A program made the translations under genes and the position numbers. The notes beneath the pieces were generated by a model. The model saw nothing but the letters and a program-made list of their open reading frames with translations, searched no databases and was not told the origin of the DNA. From the NCBI GenBank assembly GCA_009731375.1, contig BJOX01000241.1, positions 128,782 through 192,781 on the forward strand: 64,000 nucleotides of DNA. The letters are read 5' to 3'. Shown here piece after piece: positions 17,444-29,103 of this stretch (position 1 is its first letter; each line of letters begins with the position of its first letter). This DNA is from Paulinella micropora (taxonomy: Eukaryota; Cercozoa; Imbricatea; Euglyphida).

Positions 17444-20283
17444 CTAATCATTATCTGTGTAGAAGTCTCGCCCACACCATCGTGATTTATTAACAACTTT
17501 TACTACATTCTTTTGGTGTTGTATGCTAAAGTGTTCAATGTGATGTTGTTTGCTGTTTCTGTTCGTGTGTATCTTCTTCATTATGAAGTCTCTTGTGTTT
17601 GTTAGGCTTTCGCCCTTGTCCATTAATTCATATGAAGCGGGATTTAATTTCTTTAAGTCTAAGCCTTTACCTCTGAAATGGAAGTGTGTTTCCTTATCGT
17701 CCTTCTTTACATACTCCAACATATATAACTTGGGTGCTATCCATAAACCTTTTATTATTTTACAATCAGTTCCAAGGTCATCATCCATTCCACCGATTGT
17801 TTTATCTCTAAATCTCTTTATTCGTTCAATATTTCTTACATGGCTTGAATGCTGTCTGTATCAGTATAATAATAATCTCTGTCTGGGTCATTGTCTGGAT
17901 TAGCCTCCGTCATATACTTATACATAATTCGTCTGCTGTATGCTAATATGAAGGCTCCATATTGTGTTGGTTTTGTAATTTTTTTTCTATCAATTGTTCG
18001 TCGCGGGGAGTTCCTGTGCCATAATTCGCCGTTCGCCTCATCAAATTTCTCAATATCAGTTATCACGTGTTTAGCCCAGAATTTCCAGTATTCGTGATTT
18101 TTAGAAATATATTTACTCACTGAGTTTATCGGTCTTTGAATTGTCTTGCCGTATAAAGCATTCATAAACAACTTCGCTAATAAATATTGTGGAGTGCCTT
18201 TCTTTGAGTTTTGTTTTTTCTTGAATAAGTCCAAAATGTAGTCTTTGAATACTGGTTCGGCTCCCTCTGTGTAATATCCACGATTGATTTTGACTTGATA
18301 TCCAAGTTCAATCATATCTTCAATATCAACAGAAGTTAGCCATTGGTCTTTCATGTCTTTAACTCCCACTTCAAACAACCTTTGCTATCACGGAATGGCA
18401 CACGCGGGTGTAAAAGGTTTTTTGGTGATATGTAATCAACATTCCAAATACCTAATTTACCCAACATTTTTTCTGTTGGTTTGTCGTGTTCTATTATTTC
18501 ACCCGTCATAAATAATTCAAGCATTGCAGTTGGATAAAGACTTACAACATCTGCATCAATAAGATAATCTACAACCTCATCATATTGCTTAGAGATAAAT
18601 CTTCTTTTGCTTGGTAAGTTCTAGCACCATATACTGCTCTTCTAAAATCTCTTTCTTGTTTTAATTTTGGAAGATAGATTTTGTATTTTTTGCCAATGTT
18701 CTTTTTCCATAAATTGAATGTAAGAGACGAAGTAGAGATAAACTTTGTTATATTAGTTTTATGTTCGTTGAATGTCTGTTTATTGAGTGTGTCGTGTAAT
18801 TCCTTTAGCCCAATTACATCCTTTTCTAAATACTCTAAACATTCTTTTTTGGTTTTCTCGTCCATCTCTTCCAACCGCTTCGCTTTGCTATGGTCAAAAT
18901 CTCCTTTCAAAACATTACAACCCAATGTTTCAAGGTTCTTTTTAAGGCTCCCTTCAGTGTGCTTACACATATCCCAAAATTTTATGTTCTTGTATTCCAA
19001 TGAGATAATAGCCCCATTATTAATCAAAGGAGTATCTTTTATTTTTCTTTTGATAAATTCTTTTTGAAGAAAGTAGTGGTCAAACTTACTACCAATAAAA
19101 GCATTAACAAATAATGTCGCTTCTGGATTTTTGTTTTTTAATTATTCCGCATATTCAAAATAATATCTATGAATTTTGAAATACAATCATCACCAGCAAC
19201 ATATTTAAAACCGATATCCGCAATTGTATAACCTGCTATATAAGGTGTGTGCAATTCTTGTTGATTTGTAAATGTCTCAAGGTCATAATGAAAAACCTCA
19301 TCTTCATTGTTGTATTTCATTTCAACAAATCTAGTCAATAATTTTCTTATGTTTTAAACATCGCATCCACATATGATTGTCTATCTTCATTACAAGTATG
19401 TTTATCAAAGTATGTTTTATAACAATCTGGGCATTTCTTTTTGTTTCTTGTTATAAACCCAAAATAATGATTTTCTTTGAGATAACAAAGCACATCTGCA
19501 ATAATTAAAGGGTCTTCAAAGTTTTTGAAAGTTTTTTTTGTTGTCGCATCAGTTATTTCAAAATACTTACATTCAATACAATATTTTTTTTAATATTTCA
19601 AAACCAACCGAGAAAGGTATGAATGAATTAGGTTCAAGATTAAATTCTTTTCTAATTTCATTACATTTGTTTTTGCTAATATCAAATTTTAATATCTTTT
19701 TATTGACTTGAAAGAAACAATTATTACCTCTACTTCGTGGATTAATATGTATTCCTTCATCTGTTCTATGTTCTTTATCACTTCCTGAAGTATTGCATCC
19801 GCCTCCGTTTTCTTGGATAAATTCAATTCTAATAAGATAAATAAATCGGTCATATCCGTTAGCACTGGCTTCAATATTTTCCTCATTGAATAGATAAATG
19901 GCATTAAACAAATTTTCAACATCTTTTATCCTTACGGTATTGAAAGTTTGCAATTTAAACCACTTTTCGTCATTAATGCCCGTATTATAAGAAAATTTGA
20001 CGTGAATACTTGCTTCGTTTGTCATACCTCTGCTTCTAGCATCTCTTACTGCTCTCATAATATGAAATTCAATCGCATCCATATCATAAAAATTGATATC
20101 TAGTTTTCTAAGAATGTATGTATATGAAATTAAGGCTCTATTTCGCTTTGGTCTTAATTCAATAAGTTTTACTTCTCGTCGTCTTGGTTCGCTTGTCTTA
20201 GTTTCGCGTAAATGTTCTCTAGTTTTCAATAGTTCCCTCACATTTTCGCTCGGTCTTGGTGCTGATGGTAAGGGTGGTGGCAT
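17444..20283 (-). pseudogene. Protein-primed family B DNA polymerase, multiply frameshifted
   Basis: Start MPPPLPSAPRPSENVREL at 20283; total length ~945 residues, normal for polintons. Pieces in order: 19573-20283 (N-terminal domain), ~19350-19575 (zinc-binding CIECKYFEI ... CPDCYKTYFDKHTC), 19138-19338 (Exo I, HYDLETF), ~18569-19137 (Exo II, FVNAFIGSKFDHYFLQK; Exo III, YLEKDVIGLKELH), ~18380-18580 (motif A, DADVVSLYPTAM), 17836-18378 (motif B, FMNALYGKTIQRP; motif C, YYYTDTDSIQAM) and 17444-17788 (thumb). At least five frame changes occur, several in A-runs. Every catalytic motif is still readable, so the breaks are recent. The intact enzyme would replicate the linear element from a terminal protein; no separate terminal protein was identified. 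Confidence 0.88.
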
Positions 20284-20510
20284 TATATCAATGGAGATAT
20301 AAAATATTAGAAAAATATTAAATTGTTTTACCGATATATATATAAGGAAGGAGCAATTAAAAGAACGAAATAGAAAACTTAAGGAATATGAAGAAATGAA
20401 GGCGAGAGGAGCATAAAACAAAAAAACGAAAAATTATTTTTTATAATTAAGTTGAATTATGTTAATTCAACTTATGAATGAATTTCATGTTAAGGGTAAG
20501 ACAATTTATA
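20284..20510. other. Polymerase upstream region with a fragmentary ORF tail
   Basis: AT-rich. On the plus strand, bases ~20342-20415 read as a charged helical ORF tail (KEQLKERNRKLKEYEEMKAR, stop at 20413) without a start, perhaps a remnant of a lost gene. Confidence 0.3.
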
Positions 20511-20651
<141 letters not shown>

Positions 20652-20661
<10 letters not shown>

Positions 20662-20826
20662 ACTTTTCTTTCAGGAATGAATTCTGCATCTCCAACCCGG
20701 CCATGGTGCGTTTGAGGGAGCTCTTTTGATTAATTTCATCCTTATTTCTCTTATAATATGCGAGAGCCTTTTCGGAGTTAGCCTTTCTTTTGTCCTCTGG
20801 TGTGAGATTTTTTTGTGTCTTCCCAT
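20652..20826 (-). pseudogene. Small charged protein truncated by the repeat array
   Basis: ATG at 20824-20826 (MGRHKK...). After two codons the coding-like frame is the next one, reading TPEDKRKANSEKALAYYKRN then KDEINQK, a pattern common in helical basic proteins of algal viruses. That frame ends at a stop made by the GGTA repeat. So the gene has one frameshift near its start and its 3' end is now microsatellite. Function unknown. Confidence 0.4.
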
Positions 20827-20923
20827 GCTATATATTATTAGTAATATAATTTTACTCTTTAACATAAAATTAATTATTTTTATAACATTATAACAAATCA
20901 CGAGTGATTTTTATAATATCTTT

Positions 20924-21136
20924 CTATGTCGCAGAGTCATTTCTGCGAATTATGCGGACAACTTTATGTCCGCCTATCATAATCTCATCTCTCTCCGCGA
21001 AGAAATCTCTATGAAAATCTAATTTTTCGTGTGTGCATTTGCAGTATATTCCGATAGTCTTACCACATACGCAAGTATATTTCTGTTTTCTTCTTTCTTT
21101 GATATATTCCGCTTTCTTCTGTTTGCGAGTATCCAT
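20924..21136 (-). CDS. Small zinc-finger protein
   Basis: 70 residues: MDTRKQKKAEYIKERRKQ, then a CxC...C...H finger (YTCVCGKTIGIYCKCTHEKL), then a short basic tail. It is the same finger class as the two genes outside the left terminus. It is the outermost gene at the right end and reads away from the right TIR. A 20-bp perfect palindrome (21192-21211) and an inverted repeat AGATTATA/TATAATCT lie in its leader. Confidence 0.6.
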   Translation of the reverse strand: MDTRKQKKAEYIKERRKQKYTCVCGKTIGIYCKCTHEKLDFHRDFFAERDEIMIGGHKVVRIIRRNDSAT

Positions 21137-21191
21137 TTATATTAATGTTCTTTTAGATTATAAAATCTATAATCTCTTTTAGATTATAGGT

Positions 21192-21211
21192 ATCTCAAAT
21201 ATATTTGAGAT
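21192..21211. promoter_or_regulatory. Perfect 20-bp palindrome upstream of the right-end gene
   Basis: ATCTCAAATATATTTGAGAT. It resembles the stem used before the major capsid gene (ATCTCAAAAC) and is placed 55 bases before the ATG at 21136, adjoining the right TIR. Confidence 0.6.
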
Positions 21212-21213
21212 TG

Positions 21214-21499
21214 GGGGCTCTTTGAGGTGTTTTGTGCTCTCGTATTGATTTCGTTTTTATTTAAAAACCTAAAAAAAAAATTCTAAACTTCTTCTTGTTT
21301 TCATTTAAAAGCGAAATGAAGAGTAAGAGAGATTTCTTTATTTTGCTTTCTTGTATTGATTGAAATTTTTGATTTTGTTATTTGATGTTTGACGCTTAGT
21401 ATTGATTTGCGGAGATTAATAGGAAGGCTTATTTCGTTATCTACAACCCGCAGGAAGGCGACGAGAAAGTCGTCGCCGCACTACGGGTTATCTTCTACT
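21214..21499 (-). repeat. Right terminal inverted repeat
   Basis: Inverted copy of 588-873. It includes the terminal hairpin at 21445-21489 (inner stem GGCGACGA/TCGTCGCC perfect; outer stem has one C-A mismatch). Confidence 0.9.
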
Positions 21500-21505
21500 T
21501 CATCG
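21500..21505. repeat. Candidate 6-bp target-site duplication, right copy
   Basis: TCATCG, matching CCATCG at 582-587 at five positions. Confidence 0.55.
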
Positions 21506-21735
21506 GTCTCTTTTAATGATTCTTTATCATAATATATCTTTTTGAAATTGTGAATCTACGACTTGCCTTTTTTTCAGTGTCGTTGTTTGTCATGCTGTAT
21601 GTGTCTTTATATTTTAAATATTAAAATGCAAACGGTTTTCATTGCCATTTTGTCCCTGCGGGCCGGCCGTGTGTGTCTCTGTGGTGGGGTGGGGTATGTC
21701 TTGAAAAAGTGTCTTGTAGTGCGACCCTATACTAC
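21506..21735. other. Right flank of the element
   Basis: About 130 bases of AT-rich non-repetitive DNA, presumably the continuation of the sequence at 1-587 before insertion, then a change to host-like composition. No gene seen. Confidence 0.4.
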
Positions 21736-22270
21736 TCATGCATGTGTGTGTGTGTGTGTGTGTTATGTGTGTGTGCGTGTTGTGTGTGTGTGTGTGTGTG
21801 TTTGTATAGCACAAAGGATGCTCCGTGTATTCTGTTTGAATCTTTTGGAGGACGGCGAGGTATGTACATACATATGTATTGCATGTATGTATGTATGTAT
21901 GTATTTATGTATGTATATATGTATGTATGTATGTATGTATGTGTATCTATGCATGCATCCTTGCATCCATGTATGTATGTATGTCTGTCTGTCTGTCTGT
22001 CTGTATGTATGTATGTATGTATGTATGTTATGTATGTTATGTATGTTATGTATGTTATGTTATGTTATGTATGTTATGTATGCTATGTATGTTATGCATG
22101 TTATGCATGCATGCATGTATGTATGTATGTATGTATGTATGCATGCATGTATGCATGTATGTATGTATGCATGCATGTATGCGTGCATGTATGTATGTAC
22201 ATATGTATATACAATGTGTATGTATATATGTATGTATGTATGTTTGCATTTATGTATGTATGTACGTAGG
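21736..22270. repeat. (GT)n and (ATGT)n arrays
   Basis: GT runs at 21740-21812, then ATGT/ATGC and TGTTATGTA variants to 22270. The open frames here are repeat translations (YVCM...) and not genes. Confidence 0.9.
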
Positions 22271-22660
22271 GCTGTGAGTTGACACTGGAGCCAAGTAGTG
22301 CCCAATGTCTTACGTATTTAATGTATGCATATATGTATGTATCCATGTATGTATGTATGTATGTTTGCATTTATGTATGTATTGTACGCAGGACTGTGAG
22401 TTGATACTGGAGCCAAGCAGTCCACAATCTCTTACCCTGCATCTCCCAGCCAGCAGCACACTCGGCATGTAAGTAGCCCATTGAACATGTATGTATTATA
22501 TACATACATACAGAATTGTGTGATCCTGCCACCGCCACATCCGACAGCACGCGCTGTCGGCATGTACGCAGCCCATTTAATACACACATACATGCAGACA
22601 TGATATACATACAGAATGGTGTGATCCTGCCAACTGCCATCCGACAGCACGCGCTGTCGA
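22268..22660. repeat. Degenerate tandem units with CCGACAGC palindrome
   Basis: A unit reading GCTGTGAGTTGA.ACTGGAGCC occurs at 22270 and 22390. A second unit with CTGCCA..GCCA then the hairpin CCGACAGC-ACGC-GCTGTCGG occurs at ~22520 and ~22625, with a diverged copy at ~23030. They are separated by ATGT/CATA repeats. No coding evidence. Confidence 0.6.
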
Positions 22661-22681
22661 TAGATAGATATAGATATAGAT

Positions 22682-22713
<32 letters not shown>

Positions 22714-22796
22714 CTAGATAGATAGATAGACAGATAGAAGGCATGTATGTGGGCCCATCATTCTAGATGGATACACACATGCATAAATGCATACAT
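22661..22796. repeat. GATA array and short spacer
   Basis: GATA/ATAG units to ~22736, then 60 bases of unique sequence up to the foldback element. Confidence 0.8.
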
Positions 22797-23008
22797 GAGA
22801 AGTTCCTGTACTTAACCACAATGAGTAATGACTTCAAAGGTTTCGTTCTCAGCCGGTTCTGATCTTCGCGGCTTGTGTAGTGGCTCATTTGAAAGCTCTC
22901 ATAAAGAGCTTTCTAATGAGCCATAACACAGGTTGTAGATGCAAATACTGACTGAGATCAAATCACTTGAAGTCATTGTTCGTTGTACTTAAGAAATAGG
23001 AACTTCTC
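22797..23008. mobile_element. 212-bp foldback (MITE-like) element 1
   Basis: The whole stretch is an imperfect palindrome. The outer arms GAGAAGTTCCT ... AGGAACTTCTC and the internal pairs AATGACTTCAA / TTGAAGTCATT and TGGCTCATT / AATGAGCCA match, and the apex is GAAAGCTCT-cataa-AGAGCTTTC. It has no ORF. It lies between CATA-type repeats. Non-autonomous foldback transposon or an inverted duplication are the two readings. Confidence 0.65.
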
Positions 23009-23640
23009 ATATATACATACATGCCCTGCAACTGCCAGCCGACAGCACAATCGGAATGTATGTAGCACATTCTATGAATGCATATGTACGTACGTGCATA
23101 CATACATACCCTGCATACATACATGCATACATACATGCATACATGCATACATACATACATACTACATACATACATACATACATACATACATACATACATA
23201 CATACATACACGCATACATACAGAACATGCCTAACATACCTAACATACCACACGTAAGTAACATACAGAAAACGTACATACACAGGCTCAAGCAGCAGGT
23301 CGTTGCTCGTCTGCCGGCCCGTGTCGGGGATGGCCGACATGACCAGGCCGGCCTGCGCTGCGTCTTTGGCAAATGTCCGCCCTATGATAAATAATTATCA
23401 TAATCATAACCATAACCATAACCATAATCATGACCATAGTCATAAATCGTCCGCCGGCCCGCGCCGGGTTTGGCCGACCTGACCAAGCGCCTGCGCTGCG
23501 CTTTGGCAAATTCCGTGTCCGCCCTATCATACTTATTAATCATAAATTCATAAATCATCATCATTATCATGATTATTATCATGATTATTATCATGATTGT
23601 TATCATTATTATCATATTGTCATCATTATTATAATTATCC
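23009..23640. repeat. CATA array, GC-rich duplicated islands and ATC/ATT repeats
   Basis: (CATA)n at 23085-23220. Two ~90-bp GC-rich islands containing GCCGGCCCG ... GCGCTGCG ... TTTGGCAAAT ... TCCGCCCTATCAT (23310-23390 and 23450-23530) are diverged copies. ATC/ATT trinucleotide runs follow. No gene. Confidence 0.7.
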
Positions 23641-23927
23641 CTGGAAGGTTTTGGGAGTAGGGGGTGGTGGGTTTGGGGGGAGGGCAAAATTTAAATTGTT
23701 GATGCTGATATAATTTTTTTTTGAATTCACGCAAATATTGTGTTAGGGGAGTGTCCTGAATGCCAAAATTCCTTGTTTTTTGGGAGTACTTGCCGGTTCC
23801 TCCGGCAATTGAACGTACCCTGTCGACGGGGAAGGGGGGGTCCGGGGGGTCCTCCCTCCGGGAACCCCAGCCCTGTATTGTACGTACCCGAAGCGAATTC
23901 GCCGGCACCAAAATGATTGGCTGATTA

Positions 23928-23928
<1 letters not shown>
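23641..23928. other. Unique non-coding stretch
   Basis: G-rich at both ends, with no ORF that looks like protein. Nothing recognised. Confidence 0.4.
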
Positions 23929-24007
<79 letters not shown>

Positions 24008-24008
24008 T
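23929..24008. repeat. (ATT)n array
   Basis: About 26 ATT units. On the minus strand it yields a spurious poly-Asn frame. Confidence 0.95.
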
Positions 24009-24172
24009 AGGGAGTACATAGGCCATTGGTCCTTTTCAGTGGGCTGATTGGTATAAAGCTCCTAGAGTAATGTTCTATGCCGTCACTTCCTTTATTCCAC
24101 CGATTGGTGTGGAGACTTTCCTTATGGAATGGAGGACTGGATGCACATGGCCTTTTGGCTCAGCAATTGGCA
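24009..24172. repeat. 164-bp sequence duplicated across an assembly gap, copy 1
   Basis: Nearly identical to 25145-25308 (a few substitutions, same orientation). Copy 1 is preceded, and copy 2 followed, by an ATT array. True tandem duplication or an unresolved assembly overlap. Confidence 0.9.
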
Positions 24173-25144
24173 NNNNNNNNNNNNNNNNNNNNNNNNNNNN
24201 NNNNNNNNNNNNNNNNNNNNNNNNNNNNNNNNNNNNNNNNNNNNNNNNNNNNNNNNNNNNNNNNNNNNNNNNNNNNNNNNNNNNNNNNNNNNNNNNNNNN
24301 NNNNNNNNNNNNNNNNNNNNNNNNNNNNNNNNNNNNNNNNNNNNNNNNNNNNNNNNNNNNNNNNNNNNNNNNNNNNNNNNNNNNNNNNNNNNNNNNNNNN
24401 NNNNNNNNNNNNNNNNNNNNNNNNNNNNNNNNNNNNNNNNNNNNNNNNNNNNNNNNNNNNNNNNNNNNNNNNNNNNNNNNNNNNNNNNNNNNNNNNNNNN
24501 NNNNNNNNNNNNNNNNNNNNNNNNNNNNNNNNNNNNNNNNNNNNNNNNNNNNNNNNNNNNNNNNNNNNNNNNNNNNNNNNNNNNNNNNNNNNNNNNNNNN
24601 NNNNNNNNNNNNNNNNNNNNNNNNNNNNNNNNNNNNNNNNNNNNNNNNNNNNNNNNNNNNNNNNNNNNNNNNNNNNNNNNNNNNNNNNNNNNNNNNNNNN
24701 NNNNNNNNNNNNNNNNNNNNNNNNNNNNNNNNNNNNNNNNNNNNNNNNNNNNNNNNNNNNNNNNNNNNNNNNNNNNNNNNNNNNNNNNNNNNNNNNNNNN
24801 NNNNNNNNNNNNNNNNNNNNNNNNNNNNNNNNNNNNNNNNNNNNNNNNNNNNNNNNNNNNNNNNNNNNNNNNNNNNNNNNNNNNNNNNNNNNNNNNNNNN
24901 NNNNNNNNNNNNNNNNNNNNNNNNNNNNNNNNNNNNNNNNNNNNNNNNNNNNNNNNNNNNNNNNNNNNNNNNNNNNNNNNNNNNNNNNNNNNNNNNNNNN
25001 NNNNNNNNNNNNNNNNNNNNNNNNNNNNNNNNNNNNNNNNNNNNNNNNNNNNNNNNNNNNNNNNNNNNNNNNNNNNNNNNNNNNNNNNNNNNNNNNNNNN
25101 NNNNNNNNNNNNNNNNNNNNNNNNNNNNNNNNNNNNNNNNNNNN
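24173..25144. other. Assembly gap (972 N)
   Basis: Run of N between two copies of the same 164-bp sequence. Confidence 0.99.
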
Positions 25145-25308
25145 AGGGAGTACATAGGCCATTGGTCCTTTTCAATGGGCTGATTGGTATAAAGCTCCTA
25201 GAGTAATGTTCTATGCCGTCACTTCCTTTATTCCACCGATTGGTGTGGAGACTTTCCTTATGGAATGGAGGACTGGATGCATATGGCCTTTTGGCTCAGC
25301 AATTGGCA
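25145..25308. repeat. 164-bp sequence duplicated across an assembly gap, copy 2
   Basis: See copy 1 at 24009-24172. Directly followed by GGAGATAC and a 40-base ATT array. Confidence 0.9.
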
Positions 25309-25315
25309 GGAGATA

Positions 25316-25360
<45 letters not shown>

Positions 25361-25495
25361 GTCTGGAAGTGTTGGAACTGCCCTTGCGGGGGTGTCATTA
25401 GAGCTTATCGTCAATTCTTCGTACTCCCCTCACGGGTGAGACGATGGAGGCGCATGTGCAGAAATGCATCAGCCATTGACAGAGAAGCACTATTA

Positions 25496-25528
<33 letters not shown>

Positions 25529-25627
25529 GTCGTAGTAGTAGTTTATCTGTCTGTCTGTTCTGTCTGTTTGCAGTTGTGTCACCGCTGGCTGTGGTTGAGG
25601 GAGTCGGCGCTGTACGGGTGCTATCGG

Positions 25628-25694
<67 letters not shown>

Positions 25695-25769
25695 ATCTAA
25701 TCTAATCTAATCTAATCTAATCTAATCTAATCTAATCTAATCTAATCTAATCTAATCTAATCTAATCAA

Positions 25770-25850
<81 letters not shown>
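25309..25850. repeat. ATT, TATC and TAATC arrays with unique islands
   Basis: ATT arrays at 25318-25358 and 25490-25530, unique islands between them, then (TATC)n 25626-25694, (TAATC)n 25695-25767 and (TATC)n 25768-25850. The pentanucleotide array sits inside the tetranucleotide array. Confidence 0.9.
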
Positions 25851-25851
<1 letters not shown>

Positions 25852-26303
25852 GTCCGGGGGGGATGCAAAGGGCCAGCTGCGCAGTGCTCCGGCCTAAAAC
25901 CAAACCCCTTGTAATGACGATTTTGTGTCTGCCGTTAATGGCGCGCAGCGCAAGGGCTAAACAGGCAACCAACTCCTGACCATGGCTGATGAAGTAGGGG
26001 CGTGATGCAAAGGGTTGATGAAGTCGGGGTTGTAGAAAGTAACTCACAACGAGTGTGAACTCCTGAAACCTCGGCTTACAAGCGCATCATCTCCTTAGGG
26101 CACACGCTCCTGGGGAGTGTTCTAGTGTTGTCCCGTATAGTTCAAAAGGGCTCGGCTACCTTTCGGCTTGAAGTGGGCACAGACACCAACCACAGCGAGA
26201 CAGTGGTTGGTGTGCAGCTTGGCCGGTGCTGAAAGTTCTTGTCCGGGGGTAGTATAGGAGGCCATGGCTTTTCAAGCTAGGCCACGCCCATAGAGTAAAC
26301 ATT
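25851..26303 (+). mobile_element. ~450-bp non-autonomous (SINE-like) element in a TATC array
   Basis: The 5' end (GGGGGATGCAAAGGGCCAGC ... CAGTGCTCCGGCCT) is almost the same as the 5' end of the LINE at 39813. The 3' end is TTAAACA directly followed by (TATC)n; the LINE ends CCAAACA then (TATC)n. TATC arrays flank both ends in the same orientation. The interior has no ORF and includes a hairpin ACCAACCAC/GTGGTTGGT (~26192-26215). Sharing both terminal ends with a nearby LINE suggests it is mobilised by that LINE's enzymes. Confidence 0.6.
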
Positions 26304-26330
26304 AAACATATCTATCTATCTGTCTATCTG

Positions 26331-26408
<78 letters not shown>

Positions 26409-26430
26409 AATCTATCTATCTATCTCGGGA
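26304..26430. repeat. (TATC)n array
   Basis: ~30 tetranucleotide units with a few TGTC variants. Confidence 0.95.
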
Positions 26431-26631
26431 AGCACAATCCTGTTCCCTCAGGGTGCCCTTTCTCGCTTGTTGAGCCTGGAATAAAACTCACAGTGCTCTG
26501 TCGGTTTATACTAGACTGTCGAACAGTCTCGAAACTCCATCTTCTTACTGGGTCCTCTGTAATGGAGGTGGGAGCTCGTTCTGCAAGGGGCGCTTATGGA
26601 ACGAGCCCTGGCCCCGCCTGGTACTAGGGAG
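26431..26631 (+). mobile_element. Dispersed repeat D, copy 1 (5'-truncated, cut by a gap)
   Basis: Starts CGGGAAGCAC straight after TATC repeats and matches 55735-55934 and the reverse complement of 62030-62240. It includes the palindrome AGACTGTCGAACAGTCT. It is interrupted by a gap. See copy 3 for the full extent. Confidence 0.75.
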
Positions 26632-26727
26632 NNNNNNNNNNNNNNNNNNNNNNNNNNNNNNNNNNNNNNNNNNNNNNNNNNNNNNNNNNNNNNNNNNNNN
26701 NNNNNNNNNNNNNNNNNNNNNNNNNNN
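26632..26727. other. Assembly gap (96 N)
   Basis: Run of N between dispersed repeat D and a CATC array. Confidence 0.99.
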
Positions 26728-27194
<467 letters not shown>

Positions 27195-27366
27195 NNNNNN
27201 NNNNNNNNNNNNNNNNNNNNNNNNNNNNNNNNNNNNNNNNNNNNNNNNNNNNNNNNNNNNNNNNNNNNNNNNNNNNNNNNNNNNNNNNNNNNNNNNNNNN
27301 NNNNNNNNNNNNNNNNNNNNNNNNNNNNNNNNNNNNNNNNNNNNNNNNNNNNNNNNNNNNNNNNNN
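27195..27366. other. Assembly gap (172 N)
   Basis: The repeat orientation changes from TATC on the left to GATA on the right across this gap. Confidence 0.99.
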
Positions 27367-27457
<91 letters not shown>

Positions 27458-27480
27458 TGAATAGATATAGATATAGATAG
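27367..27480. repeat. (GATA)n array
   Basis: About 25 units followed by ATAGAT variants. Confidence 0.95.
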
Positions 27481-28391
27481 TAATGTCCACAAAATGTCCA
27501 TTTGGTATTGCTGTTCAGCTTGTCCTGTAAAAGGACGCTGAACATAAAGCAGAAGAATCGTCTTTGGTAACATATGTGTTATTTATGCTGACATGTAAAA
27601 TGAGAAGAATAGGCAATTATATACAGCATGCATCTCATGAGCAGAGTGAGTGTGCTAAGCGCCTGCATGAAGAAAAGTGGCTGTGTCCATAGCCGAGTTA
27701 ACAGGTAACGCCCTTTCTGAAAGGAAGCCAAACGGAAATATGGGTCCTAGATCGACCCTTGAAATTTTAAAGGTAGCAGGCAGCAGCAGCAGGACCCCGA
27801 GTAAATAGATCACACATAAGCATACGGGTGATAAGGAAGATAAAAACAAATACTACATATTACTAGTATTACATAAGCTGCGGGTTCCTCCGCACAGCTG
27901 GATTCATCCACACAGTGGATTCATCGTCATTTCAATTCGAAGTTCTTTGTCGATAGGGCTGATCGGTCTGCCTGTCGGGCGCGAAGGAAAAGGTAGTCTG
28001 TCTCATGTAGCCAGGACTAAAGATTTGAGGAATGAATGCGTAAGTACCCAGCATCCCTACCTTACCGGCTCTTGTATTTTACATGAGATCTTACAAGTCT
28101 AGAGAGAGAACGAGATGTGACGTCAAGTTGACAAATTACATGCTGGGTTTTTTTCTGTATCGATGCCAGATTCCTCTTTTTTACTGCAATTTAATACTGC
28201 GTGGGCCAGACGTGTCACCAAATCTCTGCGCTGTTCTTTTTCTCTTCCTTCCTTCTAAAACTCCTCTTTCAGTATGAAAAATTTCCTGTTGTGTCGATTT
28301 AAGTGTAATGCGTCGAATCTAACAAGAAACAGAATATTTCCAGTCTCCTTCCTTCCTTCCTTCTTTCTTTCTCTTCCTTGTCCTTACGCAG
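27481..28391. other. Unique host sequence upstream of helicase exon
   Basis: About 900 bases of non-repetitive DNA. No convincing exon was found. The last 50 bases are a pyrimidine tract (CTTCCTTCCTTCTTTCTTTC) ending ACGCAG, a strong splice acceptor. Promoter and 5' UTR of the helicase gene may lie here. Confidence 0.4.
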
Positions 28392-28486
28392 GTGTCATGA
28401 CAAGTCCGTTTGAGAGTCTCAAACCGCCCCTTTCGTCAGAGACGTTACAAACCATCAAGTCGTTTGGTTTTGAGCGCACGACTCCG
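28392..28486 (+). CDS. First coding exon of a DEAD-box RNA helicase (DDX55/Spb4-like)
   Basis: Bounded by a pyrimidine tract plus CAG on the left and GTGATG on the right. From ATG 28397 it encodes 30 residues: [20 protein letters not shown] then [10 protein letters not shown], ending in phase 0. The pattern F-E-S-L-x-P-P-L-S ... I-x-x-F-G-F-x-x-x-T-P is the Q-motif region of DEAD-box ATPases. The next residues should be V-Q at the start of the following exon. The closest resemblance I see is to the DDX55/Spb4 group of 60S ribosome-biogenesis helicases, but 30 residues cannot fix the subfamily. The next exon is not found; the intron begins at once with (TATC)n. Confidence 0.55.

Positions 28487-29103
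<617 letters not shown>

Noticed and set aside
19689-19922. 77-residue minus-strand ORF within the polymerase
   Set aside because: Out-of-frame shadow of the polymerase N-terminal domain.
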